Origin: an uncultured Prochlorococcus sp.
GTDB lineage: Bacteria; Cyanobacteriota; Cyanobacteriia; PCC-6307; Cyanobiaceae
NCBI GenBank assembly: GCA_902609995.1
Contig: CACLUD010000006.1
Coordinates: 1-38,623 of the forward strand
Direction: 5' to 3'
DNA: 38,623 bases
Shown here: piece by piece, positions 20,374 to 31,053 of the stretch
Layout: every line of letters begins with the position of its first letter
Numbering within the stretch: the stretch's first letter is position 1
Notes under the pieces: model-generated
Databases searched by the model: none
Seen by the model: only the letters and a program-made list of their open reading frames with translations
What the model was told of the DNA's origin: nothing
Program-made: the position numbers and the translations under genes

Positions 20374-21834
20374 TTGTCTTCAAATGAACTAGATGAAATA
20401 AAATTTGGAACTGATGGCTGGAGAGGAATAATTGGTCTTGATTTCAATCTATCAAATCTATCAAGAGTAGTAGTCGCTTCTTGTCAGGAATTATATTATC
20501 AATACTTCGAAGAAACTAATTCTAAAAAAATTCTTATAGGTTACGATCGTAGATTTATGGCAAATGAGTTTGCAAAGGAAATAGCATCTTTTGTGAAAGG
20601 ATGTGGTTTTGAACCCATCCTTTCTACTAGTTATGCTCCAACACCCTCCTGTAGCTTATACGCCAAAAAATTTATGTTTTTAGGTTGTTTAGTTATTACT
20701 GCAAGTCATAATCCTTATAATTGGTTGGGTTTAAAGATTAAAAGTTTTAAAGGATGTTCTGTTGATGAATCTTTTACAAAGGAAGTTGAAAAAAGGTTGC
20801 TTCTGGGAAACCCAATTGAACGATTGGAAGATGTATATGAAAAAGTTGACATTAAGGCGTTTCACTTAGATCAGATAAAATCTAATTTTAATATTGATTT
20901 TATTGCAAGTAATTTAAAGAAAATGAATTTGCATATTTTTGTTGATTCTATGCATGGTTCAGCAGCAAATTGCCTTAGTCAGATCTTTGAAGGTTATGAT
21001 TCAAAAATTGTTACTGAAATTAGAGCAGATTATGATCCTTTATTTGGTGGAAATCCTCCAGAGCCACTACTAAAGTATTTAGATAATTTAAGTGCAATAT
21101 TAACAAGAACTTCTAAAAAAGGTATTAAAAGTCTAGGTATAATTTTTGATGGTGATGGCGATAGGATTGCTGTAATTGATGAAAAAGGAAGATTTTGTAG
21201 TACTCAAGTTTTATTACCTTTCTTTATTAGTTATTTGGGAGAAAAGAATAAGAATTTATATCCAGTACTTAAAACTGTAAGTGGTTCAGACATAATTAGT
21301 AATATCGCAAAAAATCAAAATAGAGAGGTCGTCGAACTACCGGTTGGTTTTAAATATATTGCAAAAAAAATGATTAAAGAAAAAATATTTATTGGAGGAG
21401 AGGAATCAGGAGGGGTAGGTTTCGGAGACTTCATGCCGGAGAGAGATGCTATATATGCAGCTATGATTTTATTAAATGGAATCGCGGAAAAATCAAAATA
21501 TTTATATGAAACTTTAGATCAAATTAAAGAAAAATTTGGTCCAAGTTTTTATAGAAGAATTGATATTAAATTTCCAAATCAATCAGAAAAAGAAATTCTT
21601 GAAAAATATATTAAAAATAATATTCCATCAAAAATATGTGGTTATAATATTCTAAATGTTTCAAATATCGACGGCATAAAATTGAGAATGGATAATAATT
21701 TTTGGCTATTATTTAGGTTTTCAGGAACAGAGCCTCTTTTAAGGTTGTATTGTGAGGCAAAATCTGAAAATGATTTAAATGAGGTTTTGGAATGGAGTCA
21801 AGAATACATAAATAAATTAAAAAATATAAAATGA
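20374..21834 (+). CDS. Phosphoglucomutase/phosphomannomutase family protein (TTG start)
   Basis: 486 aa; FGTDGWRGIIG, ITASHNPYNWLGLKIK, IFDGDGDRIAVID and FRFSGTEPLLRLYCEA. Confidence 0.95.
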   Translation: MSSNELDEIKFGTDGWRGIIGLDFNLSNLSRVVVASCQELYYQYFEETNSKKILIGYDRRFMANEFAKEIASFVKGCGFEPILSTSYAPTPSCSLYAKKFMFLGCLVITASHNPYNWLGLKIKSFKGCSVDESFTKEVEKRLLLGNPIERLEDVYEKVDIKAFHLDQIKSNFNIDFIASNLKKMNLHIFVDSMHGSAANCLSQIFEGYDSKIVTEIRADYDPLFGGNPPEPLLKYLDNLSAILTRTSKKGIKSLGIIFDGDGDRIAVIDEKGRFCSTQVLLPFFISYLGEKNKNLYPVLKTVSGSDIISNIAKNQNREVVELPVGFKYIAKKMIKEKIFIGGEESGGVGFGDFMPERDAIYAAMILLNGIAEKSKYLYETLDQIKEKFGPSFYRRIDIKFPNQSEKEILEKYIKNNIPSKICGYNILNVSNIDGIKLRMDNNFWLLFRFSGTEPLLRLYCEAKSENDLNEVLEWSQEYINKLKNIK

Positions 21835-22406
21835 AAAAATTATATTTAGCAAGTAAAAACCAAGGGAAAATTGAAGAATATAAAAAACTACTTCTAAACA
21901 TAAATTGCCAATTATTACTTCAACCAGAATCAATAGAAGTTGAAGAAAATGGGATTACATTTCGAGAGAATGCAATCAAAAAGGCAAAAGAAGTTTCTAA
22001 AGCAACAAGAAACTATGCTATTGCAGATGATTCTGGAATATGTATTGATGCTTTGGATGGGAAGCCAGGAATTTACTCATCAAGATATGCAGAAAATGAT
22101 CAAAAAAGAATTGAAAGAGTTTTACATGAACTTGATGGAGAAGAAAATAGAGGTGCTTTCTTTATTGCGAATGTTTGTGTTTGCAATCCAACTGGGCATG
22201 TAATATTAGAATCACAGGCTAAATGTTTTGGAAGTATTATTTTAAAACCTAGAGGAAATAGTGGTTTTGGCTATGATCCTATTTTTGAGGAGTTATCAAG
22301 TAAATTAACATTCGCTGAGATGAATAATGAATTAAAAGATATATGTAGTCATCGAGGTAAAGCAGTAAAAAAAATCATTCCTCAATTGTTAAAAATATTT
22401 GACTGA
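21831..22406 (+). CDS. rdgB: dITP/XTP pyrophosphatase (Ham1/RdgB family)
   Basis: 191 aa; LASKNQGKIEEYKKLL, AIADDSGICIDALDGKPGIYSSRYA and GFGYDPIF; ATGA overlap with the upstream gene. Confidence 0.96.
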   Translation: MKKLYLASKNQGKIEEYKKLLLNINCQLLLQPESIEVEENGITFRENAIKKAKEVSKATRNYAIADDSGICIDALDGKPGIYSSRYAENDQKRIERVLHELDGEENRGAFFIANVCVCNPTGHVILESQAKCFGSIILKPRGNSGFGYDPIFEELSSKLTFAEMNNELKDICSHRGKAVKKIIPQLLKIFD

Positions 22407-23927
22407 TTAATTATTAACCCATGATCCATGTAAGCCATGAGGAATAGATATTGGAAGCTCATAAACGGCTAATTCTTTTAAGTCTTTAGCATCTAGTATC
22501 ACAAGATCACTTCCTCTTCTACTACCATTCCATAACAGGATAAATAAGTAACCCTCATCTTCTTTGTTTGATGATTGTGTAGGGACCATTATTGGTTCAC
22601 TAACGAATCCGCTAGGTGCGGCTGACCAAGAAATTTCCTCTTTGGTATTCAAATTTATTTTTTTAATGGCTTGTAAAGGAGCATTCCCTAATTTCTTATC
22701 TGTACAAGCCATCCAAGAGTAAGTTGCTTTTAATCCTAAGAATTTAGGGTTTACAGTAGCGAATTCGCAACATTGTGAACTTAAAGTTTCAAGCTTAGAA
22801 GTTTTACCCTTTAAGTCGATAATAGATCTTTTTAAATTACCCTCTGGATATTTATCAAAGTCAATATCCCTAAAATTTTCATCAGGTCCAACAGATGGAA
22901 AATCATCGTAAAAAATACTATCCAAAATTATGTTTGAATCTTTTTCATATGCATTAACATGATGAAAAACAAATCCATCTGGTGCATCTATAGTTATTGA
23001 TGGTTGACCCTTAAATAAACCACTTTCTCTTGGGATTATAAAGAATTTAGCTTTTTTATTAGGATTCGATTTTAAACATTGAGCGGCTCCTTTTTGGCCC
23101 ATTACAAATGGTAAAGGATTAAAGTCGATGGCATTCTGTAAAAATATTGCCCAATTCGTTGTAATTGCAAAATCATGAAGGAATGCAAATCCATTAAATG
23201 TATCTTTCCTATCGATTATCAATTTACCAGTATTTTCACCAGCATTTGAGAACTCCATTAATCTAATAGTACTTTTTGGACCAGTTTGTACTCCAAAAGT
23301 AACTAAAAGTTCAGATGAAGCATTTGAATTAAAATCAGCTTTTGGATGAGCACTAAATGCTTCGTTGCTCTTTAAAACTCCACTTAAAGTTGTCAATCCG
23401 ATGGTATCAAGATTATTAGGATCTAAAGCATGTGGACCTGCTGCTTCCCATAATGCAAGCACTTCATTACCTAGTTTTACGACGTGAGTATTAGCAATAT
23501 TTTTAAATTTTAAATCTAGAGCATTATTTAAAATTCCTCCACTTTTTTGAGTCCCAAATACTCCTCTATATATAAATTTATTAATCTTTTTTTCTTCTAA
23601 AAAACCTTTTGTTCGCACAAACTTATTTGTTAATGATGGTTTTCCATTCTCAAACCTAATTGCTGTAATCATCCCATCTCCATCAAAGGGATGATGAACC
23701 CATTGACCTCCTCTTTCTAAAATCCCTGGACCATTCCTGAATAAAGTTCCATTTAATTCATAAATATTTTCCCCTTTACTTATATCTAATGGTTTATTTG
23801 TTAATTCTTTTTCAACATTTTTGTATGCGCTAGCCCACTCTTCTTTCTTATAAGATTGATTAGTATTAGTTTGTTTTTCTTGAATATTGGTCACTTTTAA
23901 AATTTTAACTTCGTTTATTTTCGCCAA
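22407..23927 (-). CDS. Carotenoid cleavage oxygenase (RPE65/apocarotenoid oxygenase family)
   Basis: 506 aa; LNGTLFRNGPGILERGGQWVHHPFDGDGMI, FLHDFAITTNWAIFLQ, FHHVNAYE and SIPHGLHGSWV match the His-containing blocks of the family. Confidence 0.94.
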   Translation of the reverse strand: MAKINEVKILKVTNIQEKQTNTNQSYKKEEWASAYKNVEKELTNKPLDISKGENIYELNGTLFRNGPGILERGGQWVHHPFDGDGMITAIRFENGKPSLTNKFVRTKGFLEEKKINKFIYRGVFGTQKSGGILNNALDLKFKNIANTHVVKLGNEVLALWEAAGPHALDPNNLDTIGLTTLSGVLKSNEAFSAHPKADFNSNASSELLVTFGVQTGPKSTIRLMEFSNAGENTGKLIIDRKDTFNGFAFLHDFAITTNWAIFLQNAIDFNPLPFVMGQKGAAQCLKSNPNKKAKFFIIPRESGLFKGQPSITIDAPDGFVFHHVNAYEKDSNIILDSIFYDDFPSVGPDENFRDIDFDKYPEGNLKRSIIDLKGKTSKLETLSSQCCEFATVNPKFLGLKATYSWMACTDKKLGNAPLQAIKKINLNTKEEISWSAAPSGFVSEPIMVPTQSSNKEDEGYLFILLWNGSRRGSDLVILDAKDLKELAVYELPISIPHGLHGSWVNN

Positions 23928-23975
23928 AAATATATGAAATTGTGGCTAATTTAAAAAAATACTGAATTTAACTAT

Positions 23976-24581
23976 CTAATCACTTTCTAACATTCCTTTA
24001 CTACTTGGGATAGTTCCACATCTTCTGATATCTATTTCAGAAGCCATTCTCATTGCTCTTGAAAAGGCTTTAAAACATGCCTCAACTATATGATGAGAAT
24101 TTGTGCCTTGTATTTGATTGATATGAAGAGTGATTCCACTATTATTTACAAAAGCTATAAAAAATTCCCTTACTAATTCAGTATCATAATTGCCTATTCT
24201 TGGTGCTTTTAATTTGAGATCATAAGACAAATGAGGCCTACCTGAACAATCTAATGTTACTTGAACTAAAGCCTCATCTAAAGGTGCAAAAAAATGACCA
24301 AATCTGTTTATGCCTTTTCTTTCTCCTAGGGCTTTAGTAAAGGCTTTCCCAAGAGCAATACCTACATCCTCATTTGTATGATGGTCATCAATTTGTGTAT
24401 CTCCAATAGCTCTTATTTTTAAATCAAATAATCCATGACTTGATATTTGATGTAACATATGATCTAAAAAAGGTATACCAGTATCAATTTCAGAAATTCC
24501 ATTGCCATCTAAATTAAGAATAATACTAACATCTGTTTCATTTGTTTTTCTTTTAATTTCAGCTTTTCTTGAGGATGACAT
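23976..24581 (-). CDS. hisB: Imidazoleglycerol-phosphate dehydratase
   Basis: 201 aa; [31 protein letters not shown] and [18 protein letters not shown]. Confidence 0.98.
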   Translation of the reverse strand: MSSSRKAEIKRKTNETDVSIILNLDGNGISEIDTGIPFLDHMLHQISSHGLFDLKIRAIGDTQIDDHHTNEDVGIALGKAFTKALGERKGINRFGHFFAPLDEALVQVTLDCSGRPHLSYDLKLKAPRIGNYDTELVREFFIAFVNNSGITLHINQIQGTNSHHIVEACFKAFSRAMRMASEIDIRRCGTIPSSKGMLESD

Positions 24582-24602
24582 TTAATTTGTTTAAATTGTA
24601 AT

Positions 24603-25385
24603 TTACATTCCATTAATGCAATAACCTGCATCAACATAAATAGTTTGGCCTGATATGCCACTTGAAAGATCACTTAAAAGAAAAGCAGCTGTATTTCCTA
24701 CTTCTGTCTGAGTAACTGTTCTTCGTAGGGGAGCTTTTTCTTCAACATTATGGATCATATCCAAAATGCCACCTATTGCAGAACTCGCAAGTGTTCTAAT
24801 TGGACCAGCACTTATTGCATTTACTCTTACCTGCTTTTCAGGGCCCAGTTCTGCAGAAAGGTATCTCACTGAAGCCTCCAAAGCTGCTTTTGCTACACCC
24901 ATTACGTTGTAGTTAGGTATAGCTCTCTCAGATCCTAGATAAGTTAAAGAAACTACCCCAGCACCATCACTGAAAAGTGGTTTGGCAGCTTTACATAGAG
25001 GCGCTAAAGAATAAGCACTAATATTCAAAGCTCTATCAAAACCTTCGGATGTAGTCGCACTATAATCTCCAATTAATTCATCACGACCTGCGAATGCAAG
25101 ACAATGCACTAACCCATCAATTTGCCCCCAATTGTTTTTAATATTTTCAAAAATTTCTTCAATTTGAGAAGGATTTTGAACATCAAGTGGGAGGAATAAT
25201 GATGGCTCTAAATCTTTGGTTAATTCTCTAACTTTTGATTCAAATCTTCCTTTTTCATCAGGTAAATAAGTAATTCCTAGTTCAGCACCACCTTTTGAAA
25301 GTTGTTGAGCTATTCCCCATGCTATTGAACGATTGTTGGCAATTCCTGTTACTAGAATTTTTTTGCCAGTTAAATTTAGAAGCAT
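24603..25385 (-). CDS. fabI: Enoyl-[acyl-carrier-protein] reductase (NADH)
   Basis: 260 aa; GKKILVTGIANNRSIAWGIAQQL and YNVMGVAKAALEASVRYLSAELGP. Confidence 0.97.
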   Translation of the reverse strand: MLLNLTGKKILVTGIANNRSIAWGIAQQLSKGGAELGITYLPDEKGRFESKVRELTKDLEPSLFLPLDVQNPSQIEEIFENIKNNWGQIDGLVHCLAFAGRDELIGDYSATTSEGFDRALNISAYSLAPLCKAAKPLFSDGAGVVSLTYLGSERAIPNYNVMGVAKAALEASVRYLSAELGPEKQVRVNAISAGPIRTLASSAIGGILDMIHNVEEKAPLRRTVTQTEVGNTAAFLLSDLSSGISGQTIYVDAGYCINGM

Positions 25386-25484
25386 TTTATTTCTTATTTA
25401 TATAATTGTCCTACAAAAAGGACACATCTTTGCAAATTACTGCAAAATATACAATAAATTTCAACTATAGGGAATATTTTTAGC

Positions 25485-26078
25485 ATGGTTAAAACAAATT
25501 CAATGTTTTTGGAATTAGGGACTCAATTACCTTCTTTCGAAATGATTAATACCAATTCATCTGATAAAGAAAACTATAATTTATCCAGACTAGATAATAG
25601 GCATTTACTTTTAATGTTCATTTGTGCCCATTGCCCTTTTGTGAAATATATCGAAAATCATATTTCAATTTTAAGTAGTGATATTGAGGATAAAGTTCAA
25701 ACTATTGCAATTTCAAGTAATGATATTGTCACTCATCCTTCAGATTCTCCAGATTGTTTAAGAAACCAAGCTCAATTACAAGGCTGGCGTTTTCCTTATC
25801 TTTATGATGAAAGTCAATTTTTTGCCAAAGAGTTAAAGGCTGCATGTACGCCTGATTTTTATCTTTTCTCAAATGCTGGAAATAGAAAATTTTCCCTTTT
25901 TTATCATGGACAATTAGATAATAGTAGACCTAGTAATAATATTGCTATAACTGGTGAAGACTTACGAGCTGCAATTAAGAGCTTAAATAGTAATAGTGAT
26001 TTTCCTAATCCTCAAAGACCATCCCTTGGTTGTAATATTAAATGGATTCCGGGTAAAGAACCCGATTGGTTTAAATGA
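25485..26078 (+). CDS. Thioredoxin-fold (AhpC/TSA/redoxin-like) protein
   Basis: 197 aa; LGTQLPSFEM..., LLLMFICAHCPFVKYIE with a CxxC redox centre. Confidence 0.88.
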   Translation: MVKTNSMFLELGTQLPSFEMINTNSSDKENYNLSRLDNRHLLLMFICAHCPFVKYIENHISILSSDIEDKVQTIAISSNDIVTHPSDSPDCLRNQAQLQGWRFPYLYDESQFFAKELKAACTPDFYLFSNAGNRKFSLFYHGQLDNSRPSNNIAITGEDLRAAIKSLNSNSDFPNPQRPSLGCNIKWIPGKEPDWFK

Positions 26079-26154
26079 ATTAAATAAAATATTTATTTCA
26101 GAGGAAATTTATTAATATAGAAAGAATTTGTACTAAAGGACTTGGTTTCCAAAA

Positions 26155-26250
26155 ATGTTTAGTAATTCTTATGAAGAACAAGTTTATGTATCAGAGAATT
26201 TGATTATTATTTTAAAAAATTTTTTTAAAGAAATTCAAATTTGTGCGTAA
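26155..26250 (+). CDS. Possible 31-aa small protein
   Basis: ATG-stop frame MFSNSYEEQVYVSENLIIILKNFFKEIQICA, overlapping the 3' end of the photolyase gene by 16 bp on the opposite strand. No homology evidence. Confidence 0.3.
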   Translation: MFSNSYEEQVYVSENLIIILKNFFKEIQICA

Positions 26251-27671
26251 AGATCTTTAAAAAGTCTTTGCTGAACATTGTGATTAACTAAAGCCCCTGA
26301 ATAATTATTTTTTTCTAAATCAGATATCTCACCATTAAGGATATCTGCATTAGAAACCTTAGATAACTCAGGAATCCAATATTTAATATATTTGCAAATA
26401 GGATCAAATTTTTTTGTTTGAGTATATGGATTGAAAATTCTTAATGGTTTTGGATCCATACCACTACTTGCACTCCATTGCCAGCCACCATTGTTTGCGG
26501 CTAAGTCACCATCAACCAATACCTTCATAAATTTTTCTTCACCTAATTGCCAATTGCAAATAAGATCTTTTACAAGAAATGAAGCCACTATCATTCGACA
26601 CCTATTATGCATCCAACCAGAACTATTAAGTTGTCTCATTGCTGCATCAATAATAGGAACTCCAGTCTGTCCATCACTCCATCGAGTAAACCATTTATGA
26701 TTATTTTGCCAAGGGAAAAGGTCCCATTTTTTTCTATAGGGTCCTTTTTCTAATTCTGGAAAATTAAATAAGCAATGTTGATAGAATTCTCGCCAAACTA
26801 ATTCTTTCTGCCAAGTTTCTATCGATAGTTGATTGTTCTTCTTTATATTTATTAAGTCAGGAAATAATGTTGCATCCCAGACTTTTCGTATACTAATAGT
26901 ACCAAATCTCAATGAAGCACTAAGGAAAGATGTTCCATTCTGAGATGGAAAGTCTCTTGAAGAGTCGTAAGATCCGATTTTATCTTGGTAAATAAATTGA
27001 TCTAATAATTTTTCTGCAGCGAGCTCTCCTGGTTTACAAGGACATAATTCAAATCCAGAAAAATTTATATTTTTTTTAAATCGATCTAATATTAATCTTG
27101 ATGTATCAATTTTCTTTATTTCTTTAAGACCAATCTCTAAATCTTTTAAATTACCAATATTATTTAAACTTTTTTTCGAATTAAATAAATTTATTTTCGA
27201 CTTTAAATTCTTGTAAAATGGACCATAAACTGAATATGGTTTGTTACCTCCAGTGAAAATTTGAGAAGGCTCTATTAATAGGTGATCCCATGATTCTATG
27301 TAGTCAATATTAAAATTTTTTAAAGTATCTTTTATTTCTGAATCTCGATGAATTTCATAAGGTTCTATTGCTTTATTCCAAACAACAAACTTAGCATTAA
27401 TTAATTTAGCAAATTTAGGTATCAGAATTAAGGGATCACCCTCATCTATAATCAATCGACTTCCGAGATTTTTCCAATTTTTACTTAATTCTTCAAGTGA
27501 ATTCCCAAGAAACCATGCTCTGGATTTCGCATTAAAGTCGTAAGAATAATTTTGATCTAAGATATAGGTTGAGGTTATAGCATTTGATAAAGAAAATGCT
27601 TTTTTCAAAGCATTATTATCATTGATTCGAAGATCTTTTCTATGCCAAAAAAGTATTCTGGGATTATTCAT
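26235..27671 (-). CDS. phrB: Deoxyribodipyrimidine photolyase / cryptochrome family
   Basis: 478 aa; ILFWHRKDLRINDNNAL, SASLRFGTISIRKVW, WREFYQHCLFNFPEL and GWMHNRCRMIVASFLVKDLICNW. Confidence 0.95.
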   Translation of the reverse strand: MNNPRILFWHRKDLRINDNNALKKAFSLSNAITSTYILDQNYSYDFNAKSRAWFLGNSLEELSKNWKNLGSRLIIDEGDPLILIPKFAKLINAKFVVWNKAIEPYEIHRDSEIKDTLKNFNIDYIESWDHLLIEPSQIFTGGNKPYSVYGPFYKNLKSKINLFNSKKSLNNIGNLKDLEIGLKEIKKIDTSRLILDRFKKNINFSGFELCPCKPGELAAEKLLDQFIYQDKIGSYDSSRDFPSQNGTSFLSASLRFGTISIRKVWDATLFPDLINIKKNNQLSIETWQKELVWREFYQHCLFNFPELEKGPYRKKWDLFPWQNNHKWFTRWSDGQTGVPIIDAAMRQLNSSGWMHNRCRMIVASFLVKDLICNWQLGEEKFMKVLVDGDLAANNGGWQWSASSGMDPKPLRIFNPYTQTKKFDPICKYIKYWIPELSKVSNADILNGEISDLEKNNYSGALVNHNVQQRLFKDLYAQI

Positions 27672-28231
27672 TTAATTCCCAAAAATTGCTTTGCTCTAAA
27701 CCAGGCTGTTACAGTTTTTGCATCCAGAATTTCATTACCGCTACAAATTAAATTATCTAAACTTTCAGGTTCCATAAGTAAAACTTCTATATCTTCATCT
27801 AAATCTCCTTTTACCTGATTATTTAATTTGCTTAAATCGCGTGCAAGAAATAAATGAATTACTTCATCCGAATATCCAGGAGCATTGACGAGAGTACCTA
27901 GTTCATCCCACTTTTCTGCTTTATATCCAGACTCTTCCTGAATTTCTCTTTTGATTGAGTTTAGTGAGGTCTCTCCTATTTCTAAAGTACCTGCAGGAAA
28001 CTCAAGTAAATATCTTGATACAGCAAATCTATATTGGCGAAGAAGTATAACTTTATTTTCATTTGTTATTGGTACAGCTAATGCAGCGTTTGGGAATATT
28101 ATTTGTCCGTATTCATCTTCATGTCCATTGGGAAGCTCAATTCTATTTATTTCAAAACTAAATTTTTTTGTTCTTAATTCAGATATTTTTTCTTTAAAAA
28201 TGGCTTTTTTGAAGTAATTTTTATATTCCAT
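27668..28231 (-). CDS. NUDIX hydrolase (ADP-ribose pyrophosphatase-like)
   Basis: 187 aa; GTLEIGETSLNSIKREIQEESGYKAEKWDELG is a Nudix box; 4-bp overlap with phrB. Confidence 0.93.
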   Translation of the reverse strand: MEYKNYFKKAIFKEKISELRTKKFSFEINRIELPNGHEDEYGQIIFPNAALAVPITNENKVILLRQYRFAVSRYLLEFPAGTLEIGETSLNSIKREIQEESGYKAEKWDELGTLVNAPGYSDEVIHLFLARDLSKLNNQVKGDLDEDIEVLLMEPESLDNLICSGNEILDAKTVTAWFRAKQFLGIK

Positions 28232-28276
28232 AATTTAAATAAAAATACCCTAACAATTATTTTAGAATTTTGTAAA

Positions 28277-28843
28277 TTAATCAACAAGCCATCTTGGTTC
28301 TTCTATTTTTTTAACTGTTTGTGTTCTGCTTAGGACCTCAGACAAAGGAGATATTACAAAATTTCGATTCATAAATCTTGGGTGAGGCAATATTAATTCT
28401 TCATCCTTGAAACAAAAATCTTCCCACCATAAAATATCTAAATCTAAACATCTAGATAGCCATTTCATATTATTGGGTGTTTTTTTTCTCCCAAAATTTC
28501 TTTCCAAATTTTTCAATTCTCTTAGGAGTAATTTTGCGTTGTTTGTGTTTAGGTTTGGTAAAAACTTACTTTTTACTAAAAGAAGAGTATTTAAATAATT
28601 TGGTTGATCATCCTTAACTCCATGAGGACTTGTCTCATATATTGATGACCAACAAAAAATTGTTTTTGATGATTCAATTTCTTTCTCAAAAGATTTAGAT
28701 TGATTAATCCAATTCTTGATAAGGTTCTCTATCTTTGGTTTACAAATTATTAATGATTCGATAGGTTTACCATAATTACTATCAATATTTGCTCCTAGAG
28801 ATATACATAGTCCATTTTTGATATTAAGATTTGATAATTCCAC
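28277..28843 (-). CDS. folK: 2-amino-4-hydroxy-6-hydroxymethyldihydropteridine pyrophosphokinase
   Basis: 188 aa; [49 protein letters not shown], and [18 protein letters not shown]. Confidence 0.95.
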   Translation of the reverse strand: MELSNLNIKNGLCISLGANIDSNYGKPIESLIICKPKIENLIKNWINQSKSFEKEIESSKTIFCWSSIYETSPHGVKDDQPNYLNTLLLVKSKFLPNLNTNNAKLLLRELKNLERNFGRKKTPNNMKWLSRCLDLDILWWEDFCFKDEELILPHPRFMNRNFVISPLSEVLSRTQTVKKIEEPRWLVD

Positions 28844-28891
28844 TACAAAAAACTACGTTATTGGATAAATTCTATATCAGGGATTTTTAAA

Positions 28892-31048
28892 GTGATTTTG
28901 GAACAAAAGTTAAAAGTGAAAGAAGACATAAAGAATTTAATGCAAAAGAAGGATTCGTTTAGAGCATTTCCATTAGCTGCAATTACAGGTCACAGCTTAT
29001 TAAAATTATCTTTACTTTTAGCAGCTGTCGATCCTAGCTTAGGAGGAGTAATCATCGCTGGTGGTAGAGGTACCGGCAAGTCGGTATTGGCAAGAGGTTT
29101 GCATTCATTAATCCCACCCATAGAAATAATAGATAATGAATTAATACTCGAGAAATTAAATGATAATAAGACTTCTTTCAGACCTATAAGTAGAAATTTA
29201 GATCCAACTAGACCTGAAGAATGGGATAAAAATATTAATCAATTAATAGCGAAAATTATCGGTATTGATTACCTTAATCAAATTGAAAGTATTCCAAGCA
29301 AGGTTGTACAGGCTCCCTTTATTCAAGTCCCAATTGGAATTACGGAAGACAGACTCGTTGGATCTATAGATGTTTCTGCTTCATTGAATACAGGCGAGCA
29401 AGTTTTTCAGCCAGGAATTTTAGCAGAGGCTCATAGGGGTGTTTTGTATGTTGATGATATTAATTTATTGGATGACGGGATTGTAAATTTAATTCTTGAA
29501 GCTACTGGTAGAGAACAAAATAATATTGAAAGAGATGGATTAAGTCTTTCTCATCCTTGCAGATCACTTTTGATTGCAACTTATAATCCTGAAGAAGGAG
29601 CTTTAAGAGATCATGTATTAGATAGATTTGCAATTGTTCTTTCTGCGGATCAATCGATAGATAATAAACAAAGAGTTGAAATAACAAAATCTGTATTATC
29701 TCATGCTGAAAACAATATAAAGTTTTCAGAAAAATGGTCTGAAGAATCTGATAATTTATCCACCCAGTTAATTTTGGCTAGGCAATGGTTAAAGGATATA
29801 AAAATTACTAAAGAACAAATAACTTATTTAGTAAATGAAGCCCTTAGAGGTGGAGTCGAAGGTCATAGATCTGAGTTGTTTGCAGTGAAAGTTGCCAAAG
29901 CAAATGCGGCCCTTAGAGGTGATGAAAATGTTAATTCTGAAGATTTAAAGGTTGCAGTAAGGTTAGTAATACTTCCAAGAGCTACGCAAATACAACCTCA
30001 GGATGATGATATTCAACCACCACCGCCTGAGGATCAAAGCCCCCCCCCCCCTCAGTCAAATGATGAAGATTCTGAACCTGAATCTTATGAAAATGAAGAC
30101 AATCAAGAAGAAGAACAAGATAATTCTGATGGGGAAGAAGACTCTACTCCTGATATTCCAGAAGAATTTATTCTTGATCCTGAATCATGCATGGTAGATC
30201 CTGATTTATTGCTTTTTTCATCAGCAAAATCTAAAGCAGGAAATAGTGGTAGTAGATCAGTAATTCTAAGTCAAAGCAGAGGTAGATATGTCAGACCCTT
30301 AATTCCAAGAGGTAAAGTAGAAAGAATTGCTGTTGATGCTACTCTAAGAGCGGCTGCTCCATATCAGAAATCTAGAAGATTAAAGAATCCGAACAAAACT
30401 ATAATTATTGAAGAAAATGACTTTAGGGCAAAGCTCCTTCAAAAAAAGGCAGGAGCATTAGTTATTTTTTTAGTTGATGCTAGTGGTTCTATGGCACTTA
30501 ACAGAATGCAAAGTGCTAAAGGTGCTGTCATCAGACTTTTGACTGAGGCTTATGAAAATAGAGATGAAGTAGCTCTCATACCATTTAGAGGTAATCAAGC
30601 AGAGGTTCTTTTGCCTCCAACAAGATCTATTACTGCAGCAAAAAGAAGGTTAGAGACTATGCCATGTGGAGGGGGGTCTCCTTTAGCTCATGGGTTAACT
30701 CAATCAGCAAAAGTAGCAAAAAATGCTCTTACTACAGGAGATATAGGTCAGGTCATTGTTGTTGGAATAACTGATGGGAGGGGGAATGTCCCTTTAGGTA
30801 CATCATTAGGACAAGCAGAAGTTAATGAAAACGAAAATGTGGATTTAAAACAAGAAGTATTAGATATTGCCGCTAAATACCCAATGTTAGGAATAAAGTT
30901 ATTGATTATAGACACAGAAAGGAAATTTATAGCTAGTGGCTTTGGAAAAGAACTAGCAGAAGCTGCACAAGGTAAATATGTTCAATTGCCTAAAGCTACT
31001 GATAAGACAATTGCCTCAATGGCCTTAAATGCAATTAATGAATTTTAA
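28892..31048 (+). CDS. chlD: Magnesium chelatase subunit D (GTG start)
   Basis: 718 aa; AAA+ domain ([20 protein letters not shown]), proline/acidic linker, VWA domain [31 protein letters not shown]. Confidence 0.97.
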   Translation: MILEQKLKVKEDIKNLMQKKDSFRAFPLAAITGHSLLKLSLLLAAVDPSLGGVIIAGGRGTGKSVLARGLHSLIPPIEIIDNELILEKLNDNKTSFRPISRNLDPTRPEEWDKNINQLIAKIIGIDYLNQIESIPSKVVQAPFIQVPIGITEDRLVGSIDVSASLNTGEQVFQPGILAEAHRGVLYVDDINLLDDGIVNLILEATGREQNNIERDGLSLSHPCRSLLIATYNPEEGALRDHVLDRFAIVLSADQSIDNKQRVEITKSVLSHAENNIKFSEKWSEESDNLSTQLILARQWLKDIKITKEQITYLVNEALRGGVEGHRSELFAVKVAKANAALRGDENVNSEDLKVAVRLVILPRATQIQPQDDDIQPPPPEDQSPPPPQSNDEDSEPESYENEDNQEEEQDNSDGEEDSTPDIPEEFILDPESCMVDPDLLLFSSAKSKAGNSGSRSVILSQSRGRYVRPLIPRGKVERIAVDATLRAAAPYQKSRRLKNPNKTIIIEENDFRAKLLQKKAGALVIFLVDASGSMALNRMQSAKGAVIRLLTEAYENRDEVALIPFRGNQAEVLLPPTRSITAAKRRLETMPCGGGSPLAHGLTQSAKVAKNALTTGDIGQVIVVGITDGRGNVPLGTSLGQAEVNENENVDLKQEVLDIAAKYPMLGIKLLIIDTERKFIASGFGKELAEAAQGKYVQLPKATDKTIASMALNAINEF
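30040..30051. repeat. Homopolymeric C(12) tract within chlD
   Basis: Direct count: gatcaaagc cccccccccc ctcag gives 12 consecutive C encoding part of SPPPPQ. Confidence 0.95.
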
Positions 31049-31053
31049 ATTTT

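Noticed and set aside
30003-30197. 64-aa plus-strand ORF
   Set aside because: Alternative frame of the chlD linker, low complexity; kept only as the frame reached after a putative slip at the C tract.
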